NCBI GenBank assembly: GCA_936450465.1
Contig: OW388290.1
Location: 24,913,457 to 24,977,456 of the forward strand
DNA: 64,000 nt
Source: Gibbula magus
Lineage: Eukaryota; Mollusca; Gastropoda; Trochida; Trochidae
Direction: 5' to 3'
The notes under the pieces were generated by a model. The model was not told the DNA's origin and ran no database searches. It worked only from the letters and a program-made list of their open reading frames with translations. The translations under genes were made by a program, and so were the position numbers. How positions within the stretch are numbered: the first letter of the stretch is position 1; every line of letters starts with the position of its first letter. Below are positions 11,346 to 23,100 of this stretch, one piece after another.

Positions 11346-12949
11346 CATATTTAATGAAGAACCAAGGAAAGATTGAAGCAAAGAGGTAGTTTATTTGCAA
11401 CGTCGAACGTCTTGACATATTTGGATTTTATTTTGTCTGTCCTCAAAGTTTCATCGGCCTAGGAACGGAAACGCAAACGTGAACTGGAGTTATAAAGATG
11501 CATTAAAGTAGGTTATGTTGATGTAACGCTACTTTTGGATACCATATTTGACGTCAAAGCATAAAGAATAATGGTGACGAGATGAGTCCAACAATCTTTA
11601 AAGATAAGGCTAATTGAAGTAAATACATTACTTGTGCCACTGTCGTTGCATTATTTTCTTGTTTTCAGACTACATTAATATTAATTCAATTCCTTTCGAG
11701 ACAGAGTTATGTACGCTTTTGGGTTGAACAATTTTCTTACTGAAAGAAAGTTTTCAAGATCGAAAATTTGCTTGAAGTAAATGAATCAAAAGAAAAAGTA
11801 TTTCAGACCTCGCCAATTTGCAAAACTGGATAAAGTATAAACTTGACTACAATGAAAATTAATTATTTAAAACGACTTTCTCACATTTATTTATTCTTAA
11901 TGTCGAGAAGTATTTTAAGATAAGGGGTCAAAGTTATATGAAAAACGTTTACAAAGTGGTGATGGTTGATATTTAGACGCCTTTCTGTATTTTCTATGTT
12001 AATTCTACAGACACATCTTTTCTTTGTAAATTTTATTATTCATTATTAATTACAGTTTGACATAAATCATGACCATGCCAAGTTGGTTGAACTTGCCACA
12101 TCATCAAATGAAAGCTAGGTGAAATTCAAAACAATTTCATAATTTGATATGCATGATGCCTAGTACTTTATACACATGTTACTATTAGGCACATGCTGGC
12201 ACATCGCACATCATTCCACAAACTAAACACAGAATGGATGTTGAATGTAAACGACAAAGCTTACTTGAGATGAAGAAAATATAAAACAACCACAAAAAAA
12301 CCGAACTTATCATCTGTGTTTACAATAACATACATGAATATTTGTCTTATGTCATTTAAACAACTTTTGTCAAGGCTAGATACGGCTTCTATATCTATCA
12401 TATATGAAATATATGGATTAGATTCCAAAATCTTAGGAATCGTTCCCGTTTATTCTATGCTGATTCTGCATATATAAATAAATATGTTTAGAATTAAGAT
12501 ACATATATCTTTTGAACGCCAATGCTAGACAGATCTCTATCTTTCATTTGTGAAATATATGGGCTCGGTTCTAATCATTCTGGTGCTGTCAAATCAGCTT
12601 ACAAATCGTTCACTTCTATCATTCAGCAATTTCCATGGACACTTCAAAAGGTAAATCCTTATGATCATGTCATGACCATTACACTCTAAATACATAATAA
12701 CGCAGTCGCCTTCAGTAATGCATTTCAGTATAATATTTGAGATAACAAAGAACATTCGAGTTTGAGATAATATATATTGACGGTTTATAAAATCCTGTTT
12801 AGTTTCTCCTACCATCTCTAAAAGAATCCCAAGTAATAACATGAAGTAATACATAAACCTAATAATCAACTAGTCAGAACATCTATCATTGACAGGAAAA
12901 CTAGATCTTGTATATTGTATAGTTCCATCTATTTTACAGTTACTTTTAA
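11346..12949. other. Gene-free stretch
   Basis: AT-rich sequence. The minus-strand open frame at 12594-12869 (91 codons) has no recognisable family and mixed composition, so I do not call it a gene. No repeat or RNA structure was recognised. Confidence 0.45.
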
Positions 12950-14740
12950 ACGATGTTGTCTTATCCACATACAGAAACGCCATAACAAAATATATTCGTA
13001 CGTGAGTTGATAAAGCTGTTTGTCTTTGCGTGAGAAAGACAGCTTAATGTGAGCGTCACTGCACGATGTAGAAAATTATACAATAGAGTCCAGCGCCATT
13101 GTATATTATAGCCATTATCTTCTTATATTCACAAAAGGAGAAAATAATTTCCCCAACGGTCACCCTGAATGCGAATCACAAAATATCATAAGTACAATTT
13201 CATTTTATTGCGCCTATATTGTCTCAATGGATCATTCAGTAATATTCATGGCATAAACACACAGATGTAAGTGACTTTTGATCCTTTGATGTAAATATGT
13301 CGTCATCTTTACTTGGATGAATTATTTTGGTAAACACACTTCATTCGATAAAAAAAACCTTGATAATATATTTTATAATATAACTATCATATCTGGTATC
13401 AAAAGGTTTGTCCAAATGTCTATGTCTCTCTCTACAGTTGTTCATTCTGTTCATAAAGCATTTGTCTGTAATCAGTTCAAGTGACACAGAAAAACTGATT
13501 TATTTTTATTTTTAATTTAATTTATTGCCACATATATTGGAGGAAGCGCTCAATCGTTTGTACCTGCAGCACATAAAGTAGTGTTATGTTTCAATATGAC
13601 TTTTTGGCAATTATTGCATTACACTTAATTAACCTTAACAGACAAAACTATATGAATTAAGAGAGTGTTACCAGCATACACATTTAGATAATTATATATT
13701 ACCCGAGCACGTCTTTCTGTTTGAAATATGTCTACGTAGTAGACAATGGTTATATAAATTATATATATAAATGATAGTTTTTAAAGTAAAAAAAAGACAT
13801 TTTTGCATCATCAAAATTGCCCTTTCGATATCTCGTTCTGATAATAAAATAAATGATAATGATTAAGATTATTCGATATTGCCGAGAAAAGTATTTATTA
13901 TTATACCTCCTTGAATTTAATTTAAATTCACGTTGAACCTGTGGATTTAAAGAATGGCCCGTTGAAGGCGATGCGTTAAAGTACGTTATTATCGGTAAAT
14001 ATGATAAACCTAATAATAAAGTGATAACAATATGGCTTTTTATTTTCTATTTAAAAACTGTCTGTAGGTGTTGACAGCCGATGTTGAGTAATGATATAAT
14101 TTTGAGATGTGATTTTTAAAATAAATTTTAAATCTGTAAGTTTACCTTAACTTACAGTAAGAATGCATTGTTGGCTTAAATGTTCATAAAACATGTTTAG
14201 GGTAATGCGAAACATTGTAAAAACATGACAATGAACAACCTGAATATTTCAGTCCTTCCTTTTACAGTTACAGGCTATATTAATATCACCATAAAACCAT
14301 ATTGTCATACTTAAGTCGTTACATATATGTATTCACATTAAGGCCACGCGGACACGATATATAATGATGTATTAACAACGATAACCATCATACCATCTTA
14401 CGTACCTTTCTGTTTTCACACTGTTACATATCTGTCCAATATCCAATATCGCATTCTTAATCGATTTTTAAACAATTCTTCAGAAAACGTTCATTAACTT
14501 GATAACCGTTTATTGTTAAATTTCAATTCAGACATACATACTAAAACAACAATTATGAATAAACCAAGATAGAATTCTCTCAGCATTAGCAAAGTGCTTT
14601 GACAGCACATTCACATTTCCCCTTCAGTGTGAACTGTCATCTCTCATACATCAATTAAATGTGTGCAACTGGATGTGTCATTATCAAGCTTTAAACACTG
14701 CCGGTGCAATGCTCGACTGGGTTGAATGTGCAGGAGTTTA
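12950..14740. repeat. Left arm of inner inverted duplication
   Basis: Bases 13010-13290 match 22450-22770 in reverse complement; shared landmarks include GAGAAAGACAGCTTAATGT and CAAAAGGAGAAAATAA. Bases 13375-13410 match 22330-22370, and 14560-14720 match 21590-21760 (landmarks GCAAAGTGCTTTGA and TCATCTCTCATACATCAAT). Order is preserved about a centre near 18 kb. No genes are visible in either arm. Confidence 0.6.
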
Positions 14741-15815
14741 TCATTGACCTGGTATTTTTTCAACGTGACAATCCCTAAGTTTCTAGTTGTTAGCAGTTAC
14801 AATTAGTATTCTCCAGTAAGCATGGCTTGGTTAGGTTACGAACCCTTACTTATAGAAGTGTAGTGGAAAGGAATTCGTGTAAAAGTCTAACATCATCAAT
14901 ATTGCTCTACAAAATGTCTATATGCTTGTAATAATTTGTAATATTTCAAATGTTAACAAGATTTAACCACATTGAAGTAAGGACTGGCATGGACTTACAG
15001 TTGCATTAGGGAAATGAATTCTTGCAAGTGAATTATCATTAACAATAACGCTTGAAAGTTTCTGACTGCTTTAATGGTTTTTCTTCTGTCACAAATAATA
15101 GTAAAACTAATACATTAATTAACATGTATAAGACAAGAAATGTTTTGTTTTTGGAGCAGATAGCTTAGTCATTTAATGGTTTTCGTCATGCAACCAATAT
15201 TGCGGTTCTATGTTTCAAACATTACTTTGATTATTTTCCGGTTTCAATCAACGGACAAATCATTGCTTTAGTTTATTGATATCTTAAATGATATAACAGA
15301 ATCCATTGCATCAAATTGCATCTCATCTAGCATAGAATCTCAACATAACTGTATGCAGACGTTTCAACCTCTTAGCAGCTCATAAATCATTCATCAAACA
15401 TCAAAAGATTTACAGTCCATATTTTACCATAAGTGAGACCTCCAATCATATCAGATCTCTCTCCTGTATAAATCACATATTTGTGTTCTGAAACGTGTCT
15501 CTGAATCATTGGAATGAGGGAACTGATTTGACCCAAAACTTGAACAGTCTAAATATGGTATACTTTTGCAGTTTCTTGTTGGAATAAAACGGCCTTTGCC
15601 CGCTTTAGATTCATGGTAATGACAATATTCCTTTAAGGGAAATCATTTCATAGTGTGTTTGTTTATCGGCTAATGAACGGCTTTAAATGTCGGAACTAAA
15701 TGGTGTAAACCCCGTTCAGCAATATGGTTTAAACAAAAGTGGCATAAAGTGAATGGGGAAATGCTGAATAAAATGCTTTGAGTATGTAAACAAACACGTC
15801 AAACAGACAATCATA
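14741..15815. other. Gene-free stretch with one copy of a dispersed block
   Basis: Bases 15380-15545 are a minus-oriented copy of the dispersed block seen at 527-700, 17612-17765 and 18800-18975 (AAGTGAGACC, CTCTCCTGTATAAATCA). Otherwise nothing is recognised. Confidence 0.45.
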
Positions 15816-16163
15816 TTAAAGGGGCAGTAGCACGTTTTTTTCGCTGAAATAAGTCAATGAAATGTATTTGAAAAATGATGTCACCAATAGTAAAATACCC
15901 TTCTCTCTTTGGAAAATCAAGTTAAAAAATGAATGTACGTGGTTCTGTAAAGCCATTGGAATCGTTTTTGTTATTCGAAATAATAAAATGTGTTAAAAAT
16001 GCAATGGCCGCCATCTAAGTTTTACTTTCTATGCAACACCATTATTACCACTGCGGATAATTGGTTTGTGTAATAAGATGTTTTACCCTCTAAAGTAAAT
16101 ATAAATGACATAAACTATCATTATAAATGGGAAATTCAAAAAAATAAAATACTGCCCCTTTAA
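15816..16163. mobile_element. TTAA MITE with AGGGGCAGT ends (copy 1)
   Basis: TTAA at 15816-15819 and 16160-16163 flank inverted ends AGGGGCAGT and ACTGCCCCT. A second copy in opposite orientation lies at 62225-62582 with the same TTAA boundaries. Both share internal strings such as ATGTATTTGAAAAATGATGTC (opposite strand in copy 2) and GGCCGCCAT. TTAA duplication together with short G-rich ends is the signature of piggyBac-type insertion, so this is best read as a non-autonomous piggyBac-like element. No transposase is present in the window. Confidence 0.75.
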
Positions 16164-17109
16164 GATCTTGCATTTATTTTGTCTAGGTAGCAACACTAAC
16201 ATCTTACAGTGGTCTTCTTTTGTCATTTATGTAAGTTATTAATTAGGAAACATTCACAATATAACAATATTTATTAATAACATGTTTGATGTGTTTATAT
16301 TAAAGATATAATAAATCTTTGTTTTGTGGAATAATAGTTATCCTGATGTTTTCCCGTATTATTGAAGTAGGTTTTCTTTCCAGTTCAGCGAAAATAAAAA
16401 AAGTCAGCGTTCAATTAATGTACATTATTTTCTGCCAATTCAGTTTGGTACACTCCTACAGAGACAAGCGAGAGTTTCAAACATATGATATAAAAAGTAT
16501 AAAGGAAGATGATGGCCTGATGGCGTATGTCTCCTCTCCACTGCCAACGTGTAGAATACCACTAAACAGGTTCACTCCTACTTATCCTATATACTATATG
16601 ATAGGTTACAAAATAAATGACATCTGCAAAATAAATCTACAATGAAACAAACTTACGATGTGTCTATAAGCTTGAAATATATGCCAGTCTGTCGAGATTT
16701 TAAAGGGGCGGCAAGTGAAGAAGTATGTACAAGAAGAAATTACTGTTCTGTAATCTTAACATGTGGTAAGAAAAAAGTAACGAATGTAAAACTACACATC
16801 AAACATTCAACTATCAAGATATTCCAATCAATAATATTTACATAATGGCCTCATTTATTAGAGCCAAATTTTTATCATTATAGTTCTATTTAACTACGCA
16901 TCTTTCGATGCATATATGTCAAAAATGAATAATATATTTTGCATAAATTTTGTCAATAGGCTTGAACAATAAAACGTATCCAAAGGTTACTGTCAAGCCA
17001 TTACGTTTCCATTGATCTTATTATACATCTAAGCAACGAACTCTGTGCTTTAGATGTAGATCTAGGGAAAAATTTACCTTAATACTTACAAAGTGCTATT
17101 GTTCTGCAA
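16164..17109. other. Gene-free stretch
   Basis: Two adjoining open frames (16319-16645 and 16642-16845, plus strand) have no family signature and no partner elsewhere in the window. Without splice or homology evidence I leave them uncalled. Confidence 0.4.
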
Positions 17110-17334
17110 CTACACAATGCATTTTCGTTGAGCAACTTGAGAAGATTGAAATTTGATTTGAGTGTCACCTGCCATGTGCCTAACCTCATCAATCACAACT
17201 AATCCTCCATTGTGTAGTATAACAGCATTGGGCCCTTGAGTTACTGATTTAACTTTACTGACACATATTTCAATCGTGACGATTTTCATATGTGCTGAGT
17301 TTCCAAATTCGATTTTCTTATTGATAATCAACAA
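17110..17334 (-). pseudogene. Exon-like fragment Y3, diverged copy of Y1
   Basis: The minus-strand frame contains GPNAVILHNGGLVVIDEV and RHMAGDTQIKFQ, aligning residue for residue with Y1 and Y4 but with many substitutions. Conservation is concentrated in the HNGGLVVID core. It lies downstream of Y4 on the same strand, so the minus array runs X2, Y4, then Y3. The N-terminal part of the open frame (before GPN) does not match the other copies and is probably intron. The beta-propeller assignment is tentative. Confidence 0.4.
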
Positions 17335-18195
17335 TCAACACGTTTGAAAATGTGTTTGATATTGTTCTAAGGTACAAAGTCAATATCAGAAGAATCTTGA
17401 TAAATTGCTTCCTATATCTATATTGACTATATATTGCTTTGGTCATTAACGTGCATAAGCATTTAATGAAATGAAAAAATAAAAGGATTGTGTTTACAAG
17501 AGTTTACTTTCAGATTATTGAAATCAGTAAAATAATAGCAACAGTACTAGTGTTAATATATGCAACAAACTCTGTCTGTAAATCCACATCCTACACTGTG
17601 AAAGTGTTAGGTTAATTGGGATGGCTCCATTTCATTGATTCAAAGATACGTTTCTGAACATATAAGTTTAATTTATACAGGAGAGAAGACCTGATATGAT
17701 TGGAGGTGGGTCTTTTGGTCAAGTATTGACCGTATATGTTTTGAAGTTTGATAATTGATTTATGAGTTAAGCAGAGATCGCAACGGTAATGTAGTTTCTC
17801 TTTGCCATGCAGATATCGGGCACCATCTTACCCACGTTAACTGATGCACTATTGAATTGAAGATGTAGTTGTTTCTCAGTTTATGTATGACAAATAAGTA
17901 AAATTTCATGATTTTTGTGTTATACTTTAGATATGATTAAAGGTGTATCACTTACTATCCTTATGGTTTGTGTAACATGACGTAAAGATACACATCCTAC
18001 GGATATTAAGAGAAACACATAGAACGTTAAGCTACATGCAAGGTTGATGTATACAGTAGAGGTGGATTATCTGCACACGACAAATTGCATTACCCTTCCA
18101 GATCATAATTCCTAATGAAGCCAAGGCAATTCATTTTCTTGTTCAGACAATACTGACGTCCTTGAATAACATATTCCTATTTTTTAAATATACAG
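17335..18195. repeat. Intron-like stretch with dispersed block copy
   Basis: Bases 17612-17765 are a plus-oriented copy of the dispersed block (GGTTAATTGGGATGGCTCCA, TTTATACAGGAGAG, GTCAAGTATTGACCG). No coding signal in the rest. An AT-rich run ending in TATACAG (18195) leads into the exon-like block that follows. Confidence 0.45.
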
Positions 18196-18461
18196 ATGAC
18201 GAAATATACAAACATATGAAGAAGAAGGTGGATATAGATGTTCTGAAGGCCTGTTCTAAAGGCACCATTTTACTTTCCCTACATTACCACACTGACAATG
18301 GGTGACGCAGATGGTTCAGTATATTGATCTCAGTATCTACAGAGGAATCTAAAGGAATAACAAGAGACCAATTAATTGAACTGTTACTCCTCATTGTCAA
18401 ATGGATGGAAAAGGTTGTTACAGAAGTCCAGGATGGATTTTCATCACTTTCACTTTGTCTT
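18196..18461 (+). pseudogene. Exon-like block with one in-frame stop
   Basis: A T-rich tract and acceptor TATACAG precede, and a consensus donor GTAAGT (18462-18467) follows, a 266-base block. The frame starting at 18198 reads DEIYKHMKKKVDIDVLKACS, continues to HYHTDNG, meets TGA at 18303-18305, and then continues RRWFSILISVSTEESKGI through LLLLIVKWMEKVVTEVQ to the donor. Apart from this stop the frame is open throughout and strongly protein-like, with charged and hydrophobic residues alternating as in a helical domain. I do not recognise the family. The stop suggests a pseudogene, or less likely two exons. It sits at the centre of the inner inverted duplication and has no second copy that I found here. 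Confidence 0.45.
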
Positions 18462-18689
18462 GTAAGTAACTGTAAGATGAAGGAGAAATCGCGAACCCAT
18501 CTTTTCTGTTTAACAAAATGCTTCAGAGATTAAGTGAAATTTACCAGTACGTTTTAGCGTTTAAACATGCTGGTTTGCAGCTATTATCAAATTATGTATT
18601 TTCAGTGTTTATTAGCATGAATGATAAATCACAAATATTTATTGATTTTATAATATATCTAATTGTATATTATCTAATATAATGCATTA

Positions 18690-19080
18690 TTTCAGTTTAT
18701 TTTCAATAAGTGGAAAGCAGATGTTTATTGATGCTTCAAAAGTTATAATAACATGGGATAAGAAAACATTCTTAATAATATGCGGACGTTTCGACCTCAT
18801 TACAGCTCATAAATCTTTCATATAAGTTCAAAAGATTTCAGGTCAATATTTGACCGTAAGTGAGACCCCCAATCATATCGAATCTCCTTCTCCTGTATAA
18901 ATCAGTATTTATTCTGAAATTTCTCTTTTAATCATTGATATGGAACCAATCCAATTAACCCAATTCTTGAAAATTGGAAGATCCTTTGGGTAATATGAAC
19001 GATTGTTCAGTTTCATGAATATTTTCTTCGTCCATTTCAGGCAGATGAAACATTCGCCAGCATTAACATTCAGTCTCGAG
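18690..19080 (-). repeat. Reverse copy of the 480-830 block
   Basis: Bases 18690-19080 match about 440-790 in reverse complement over nearly their whole length. Landmarks are GGAAAGCAG, GACGTTTCGACCTCATTACA, CCAATTAACCCAATTCTTGA and GATGAAACATTCGCCAGCAT. It follows Y4 on the minus strand just as 440-790 follows Y1 on the plus strand, so the exon and its flank were copied as a unit. Confidence 0.7.
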
Positions 19081-19295
19081 TTCTCAAAATGTATTAGGTA
19101 AGTTTGTCCTTGTCATCAAACATGTCAGTGTTGTTAAAACATTTGAGAACAGAGATTGTCGAATATACCACATGCCTAGATAACATCACCTGTGACTACA
19201 TACAACTTCCATGTCATCATGTCTCCACAGGTTCAATGTACAAGTAAGCTGTGAACAAGCTTTCGGAAGTAGAACTGTGAAGACCTCACTAAGTG

Positions 19296-19547
19296 TTAAT
19301 GCTCAAAATGATCAGCGAAAGGACTGTGTGTAGCAAATGGGGAAAATTGAAATTTGATTTGACCATCAGCTGCCACGTGTCTTCTCTCATCAATCACAAC
19401 TAATCGTCCATTGTGTACTGTCACAAATAGCAACGGGCCCTTGAATAGCTTATTTGAACTCAATAATCTTGAAAAATGCATAGTCGTGTCACACTTTCTA
19501 TATTTCAAAATACGATTTGCCAAAATAATCTTTATGTATGTATACAA
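19296..19547 (-). pseudogene. Exon-like fragment Y4, closest copy of Y1
   Basis: The minus-strand frame contains MHFSRLLSSNKLFKGPLLFV followed by HNGRLVVIDERRH and QIKFQFSPFATHSPFADH, differing from Y1 at only a few residues. Flanks on both sides also match the Y1 flanks. X2 lies about 240 bases upstream on the same strand, giving an X-Y unit. Similarity to Y1 extends into non-coding flank, so it shows recent duplication rather than selection on the protein. Beta-propeller assignment is tentative. Confidence 0.45.
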
Positions 19548-19784
19548 GGTTATGTTATTGATAAGTGTTTAAGTTCAATCTCAACCCTTGGTAAAAATTA
19601 GTAATGACAGTATTGGTTACTGCATCCAGGCAATAGCATCAGCGCTGCTGGTGACTCCGAAGTAAAATAAAAGATCATCTATTGCATCGGTCTTCATTTC
19701 TCTTCAGTTATAAACATATATGAGGATTGTGAGTGTACACTTATTTTCTATGCTCATTGCTTTATCAAATTCCGGATATGATTA

Positions 19785-20185
19785 CTACACCCGTAAACAA
19801 TGTGTGAAATATGAGAGAAATGTTATATAAGATACAAGTTGTATATAATCAATGAATATTTCGTCCCCATTGTTTCTTTTGTGTCTATAAGTAGTTACTT
19901 CAAAACTGTTGTTCTGATTTTCATAGCTGATGGCAATAAACTTAATGTCAGTCACCGTAGCTGAGTGTGGTAGTTTTGTTATTGACCCACCTGTTGACAT
20001 GTCGAGAAAGATTGTGTGACGTGTGCATGCATTATTGGATGTGTCAGCAATAGATGTAAGCTGAAGATTAGTTTGTGTTTCAGTGTTGTGTAAAACTGAG
20101 TAATAGACACATGAAGGAGTAATGTATGTGTGGGTTGATTGGATTTAATTACTGGATTAGTTAGAAATAGATGTAAGTGTAACAT
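19785..20185 (-). pseudogene. Exon-like fragment X2, frame-broken copy of X1
   Basis: Two overlapping minus-strand frames carry the X1 sequence. One (19979-20185) has KSNQPTHTLLLHVSITQFY and TTLKHK; the other (19785-20000) has GGSITKLPHSATVTDIKF and AISYENQNN. A frameshift near 20000 separates them, so the copy cannot encode one exon as it stands. Upstream sequence (20190-20590) matches the X1 upstream tandem region. Read with Y4 it makes one X-Y unit pointing left. Confidence 0.4.
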
Positions 20186-20189
20186 TACT

Positions 20190-20590
20190 TCTGCGTCTTA
20201 GTATCATGTAGATTCCAATGTTACAGATATATGAAGTAGTAATATTACACTGTATGCGTTTGCATTGAATTAATTTAACTAAATGGATGAGTCAGAAACA
20301 TATGTCAGCTGAACAGAAAAAAGGAAATATGAAGTGAATGTGGCATAATGTAACCCTTTTGTATCAAAACCTTTAACTAAAATAAAAAGCTTTGATGTCG
20401 TTCACGACTATTCAATCAAAACAGACATTTGAAGTAGTAAAATTACAATTCAGTTTAACATTCAGAGATTATAGAACACAATTATGTCATTTTGTCTTTG
20501 TGTTATTTTGTTTATCTAACAGAACAGAGTGAAATACATTTCCCGTTAGTTATGGTTGTTTTCATTTACAGACATAAATAAAATAAAAGT
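20190..20590 (-). repeat. Degenerate tandem units of about 130 bp upstream of exon X2
   Basis: Variants of GATTAGTTAGAAATAGATGT recur near 20155, 20285 (GATGAGTCAGAAACATATGT) and also in the reverse-related areas at 1370-1930 and 56700-56960, each followed by a GTAAGCTGAA-like string. The region at about 20250 corresponds to the sequence interrupted by the MITE at 1435-1804 and is uninterrupted here. Bases 20535-20590 match 1110-1160 in reverse. Confidence 0.5.
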
Positions 20591-21580
20591 GTAATTTATA
20601 ATGGCCAGTGTTTTCAGAAATAACCATGATGCAAGAATTAAACAGAACATGGCCACTGTAGACTGATTATTGATTAGTAGAAGGTAAAGCGTAAATAATG
20701 GCGGGAATGTTGTTTTGGCGGGAACACTTCATTACACACCAATTTAACTATAAGTTAGGTATGACCTTTAAACATTGAAAGTTAACTTTCCCATTATAAT
20801 GATAAAGAAATTTTATTTGTATTGATAGATTCATCTTTATCTTTGATATTGAATGCTGATAACTTGACTGGTTTTAGTAACTCTGAATCTATAGTGCTCA
20901 ATGATCCCAGTGAAGGCAATTGATGTAGAGGGCGTGACAAAAGGGTGTTAATTGTTGGTGAGCCTCCTGTCACATCGGAACCATTCTATTCTAAATTTAC
21001 AGTTACTTAATGGTATTTAATTAAAGTACTTATTTGTCCTTTGGCAGCAGTCTAGACTACTGAAGTAAATGTCCAAACATATACTTGTACAAGACTGATT
21101 TTACCCTTGGTGATGCCTTACAATATTTAAACCTTTAAAAACTTTGAGATTTTAACTTTATTCTTGTATGTTTTTACCAACATTTTCAGTTGGCAGTAAA
21201 GCCTACAGTCTGTCAATTAACACTTTGCGTTATTTCAGGCAATAAAAACCACCATAGTACAACGATTCTTTGTCAACTCTTCTTCACAGAACAAAAGAAT
21301 CAATATTGTGATAGTCTGGTGGTTAGATATAATACTCATGAGTCGGCCTTTTTCTCTCTGTATGCAGCCAATATTTACAGGTTTAATCTGGTTCAAATTA
21401 TGTGATATTGCAAATTATTATACAGCATAGACATATATATAAGACTGATGCTGATCTTTTACACAAATTCATTTCTTTTGCGTTGCTATAAGTAAAGATT
21501 TCCTTACCATATTTAGACATTTCAGACGGAAATTCCTTGTGGTATAGAGTAGGATTTTACAGATGCCGACACAGGATAAG
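20591..21580. other. Gene-free stretch
   Basis: The plus-strand open frame at 21190-21405 has no family resemblance. AT-rich sequence without recognised repeats. Confidence 0.4.
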
Positions 21581-22790
21581 CATTCAACAAAATCAGAGGT
21601 CGCGCTGCCTGGTATGTGTTTAGAACCTGATAATGGTACATCATGTAGAACAAATTAAATTGATGTATGAGAGATGACAGGTCACACTGAAGGCGACATG
21701 TAGGAATTGCTATCAGAGCACTTTGCTTATGCTGAGAGAATAATTATATCTTGGTTTATACACATTGATTTGTCCGTGTTTTTATGTCACAACATATCGC
21801 TTCATTTGGATTTTAACTTTAAAAAACTATATGAAACGATTTTAGTATGACAGTATGGCCATATGCTGATAAAACTCTTTGCTCCCGTTACATCACAGTT
21901 AAAACTATGCAAATATACTTAAACTGTCAATGATTTAATCATAAATATAAAGACTTTTCTCGCCAAAATTGACATGAACCGTTATAATTTATTTCCCTTA
22001 TCAGAACATGATATTAACCGTGAAAATAGATCCTAAAAGAAAGGGCCTTTAGGTGCTTTTAAGGATGCAAATACAGTCTTTATTCAGTTTAAGTACTATT
22101 ATTTGCTTAACCATTGCCTTCTTAGCCATATATTTCAAATATATAGATATCATAAAAAATATGTAATTATGTAAATATGCATGTTTGTTTGTTTGTTATG
22201 CTCATCTAAAGTAAATTTCCTCACGAAAATTAGATAGATTTTATTGTTAAAGTCAGAACTCATCTCATACACAGGTAGCAAAATAAATAATTATTATCAC
22301 CAGAATTACCATCTATGTTCGTAATATATACACTTACTGACAAACCTTTTGATACCGTATATATTAGATATGATTTTAAACAAATTCTCTTCTCAATTAT
22401 CTTTATCATATGAAGTCTGTTTACAAAAAGAGAAAACTTACAACTACAGATTCCTAATATGTATTTACATAAAAGGATCAAAAGTCAGTTGTAGCTGGTG
22501 TATTAATGCCATAAATATTAATAAATGACCCATTGGGACAATATAGAGTCAATCAATAAATTGCAATTATGATATTATGTTATTGTATTTAAGGCAACCG
22601 TTTGGGACATTATTTTCTCCTTTTATGAATATAAGGGATAATGGCTATAGTATACATTGACACTGGATTCTCTTGTATAATTTTCCACATCGTGCAGTGA
22701 GGCTTACATTAAGCTGTCTTTCTCACGCAAGGACAAAAGGCGTTATCAACTTCAGCATATTTCGCAATGGAATGTAGACTTTTGAAGCGT
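21581..22790. repeat. Right arm of inner inverted duplication
   Basis: This is the counterpart of 12950-14740: 21590-21760 pairs with 14560-14720, 22320-22380 with 13370-13420, and 22450-22770 with 13010-13290, all in reverse complement and in order. No genes recognised. Confidence 0.6.
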
Positions 22791-22969
22791 CTCTATGTCT
22801 GGATAAAATATCTAATTTGCACTAAATGACAAATATATGTATAACTATAAAATATCAATACTTTTATTTACAATTTGTTGTGGTGATGGTGTGTCTGGGG
22901 GAGCAGCACAGAAGCCACCCAGATGTAAACCACCTGAACAAAACTCACCCTGACAAAATTCGCGTTTTT

Positions 22970-23100
22970 TATTTTTAATAATAATAATAATAATGAAGAT
23001 ACTTATATCGCGCTGAATACCACAACACAAAGGGCCATGCTCGAATGCTCTACACACATTATTACCCTGGTGTAAGGACCAATATCGTTCCTTTTTCATT
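22970..23100 (-). mobile_element. Short retroelement tail with (ATT)n end
   Basis: Read on the minus strand, a segment with CATTATTA..GGTAATAATG-like sequence and TATATCGCGCTGAATACCAC on the plus strand ends in (ATT)n, plus-strand (AATA)n at about 22976-22996. The ATATCGCGCT and TTATTACCCTGG strings recall a widespread marine-invertebrate retroelement tail, but the copy is too short to assign to LINE or SINE. Confidence 0.35.

Noticed and set aside
16319..16845. Two adjoining open frames as a small gene
   Set aside because: No family signature, no conserved partner and weak initiation context.
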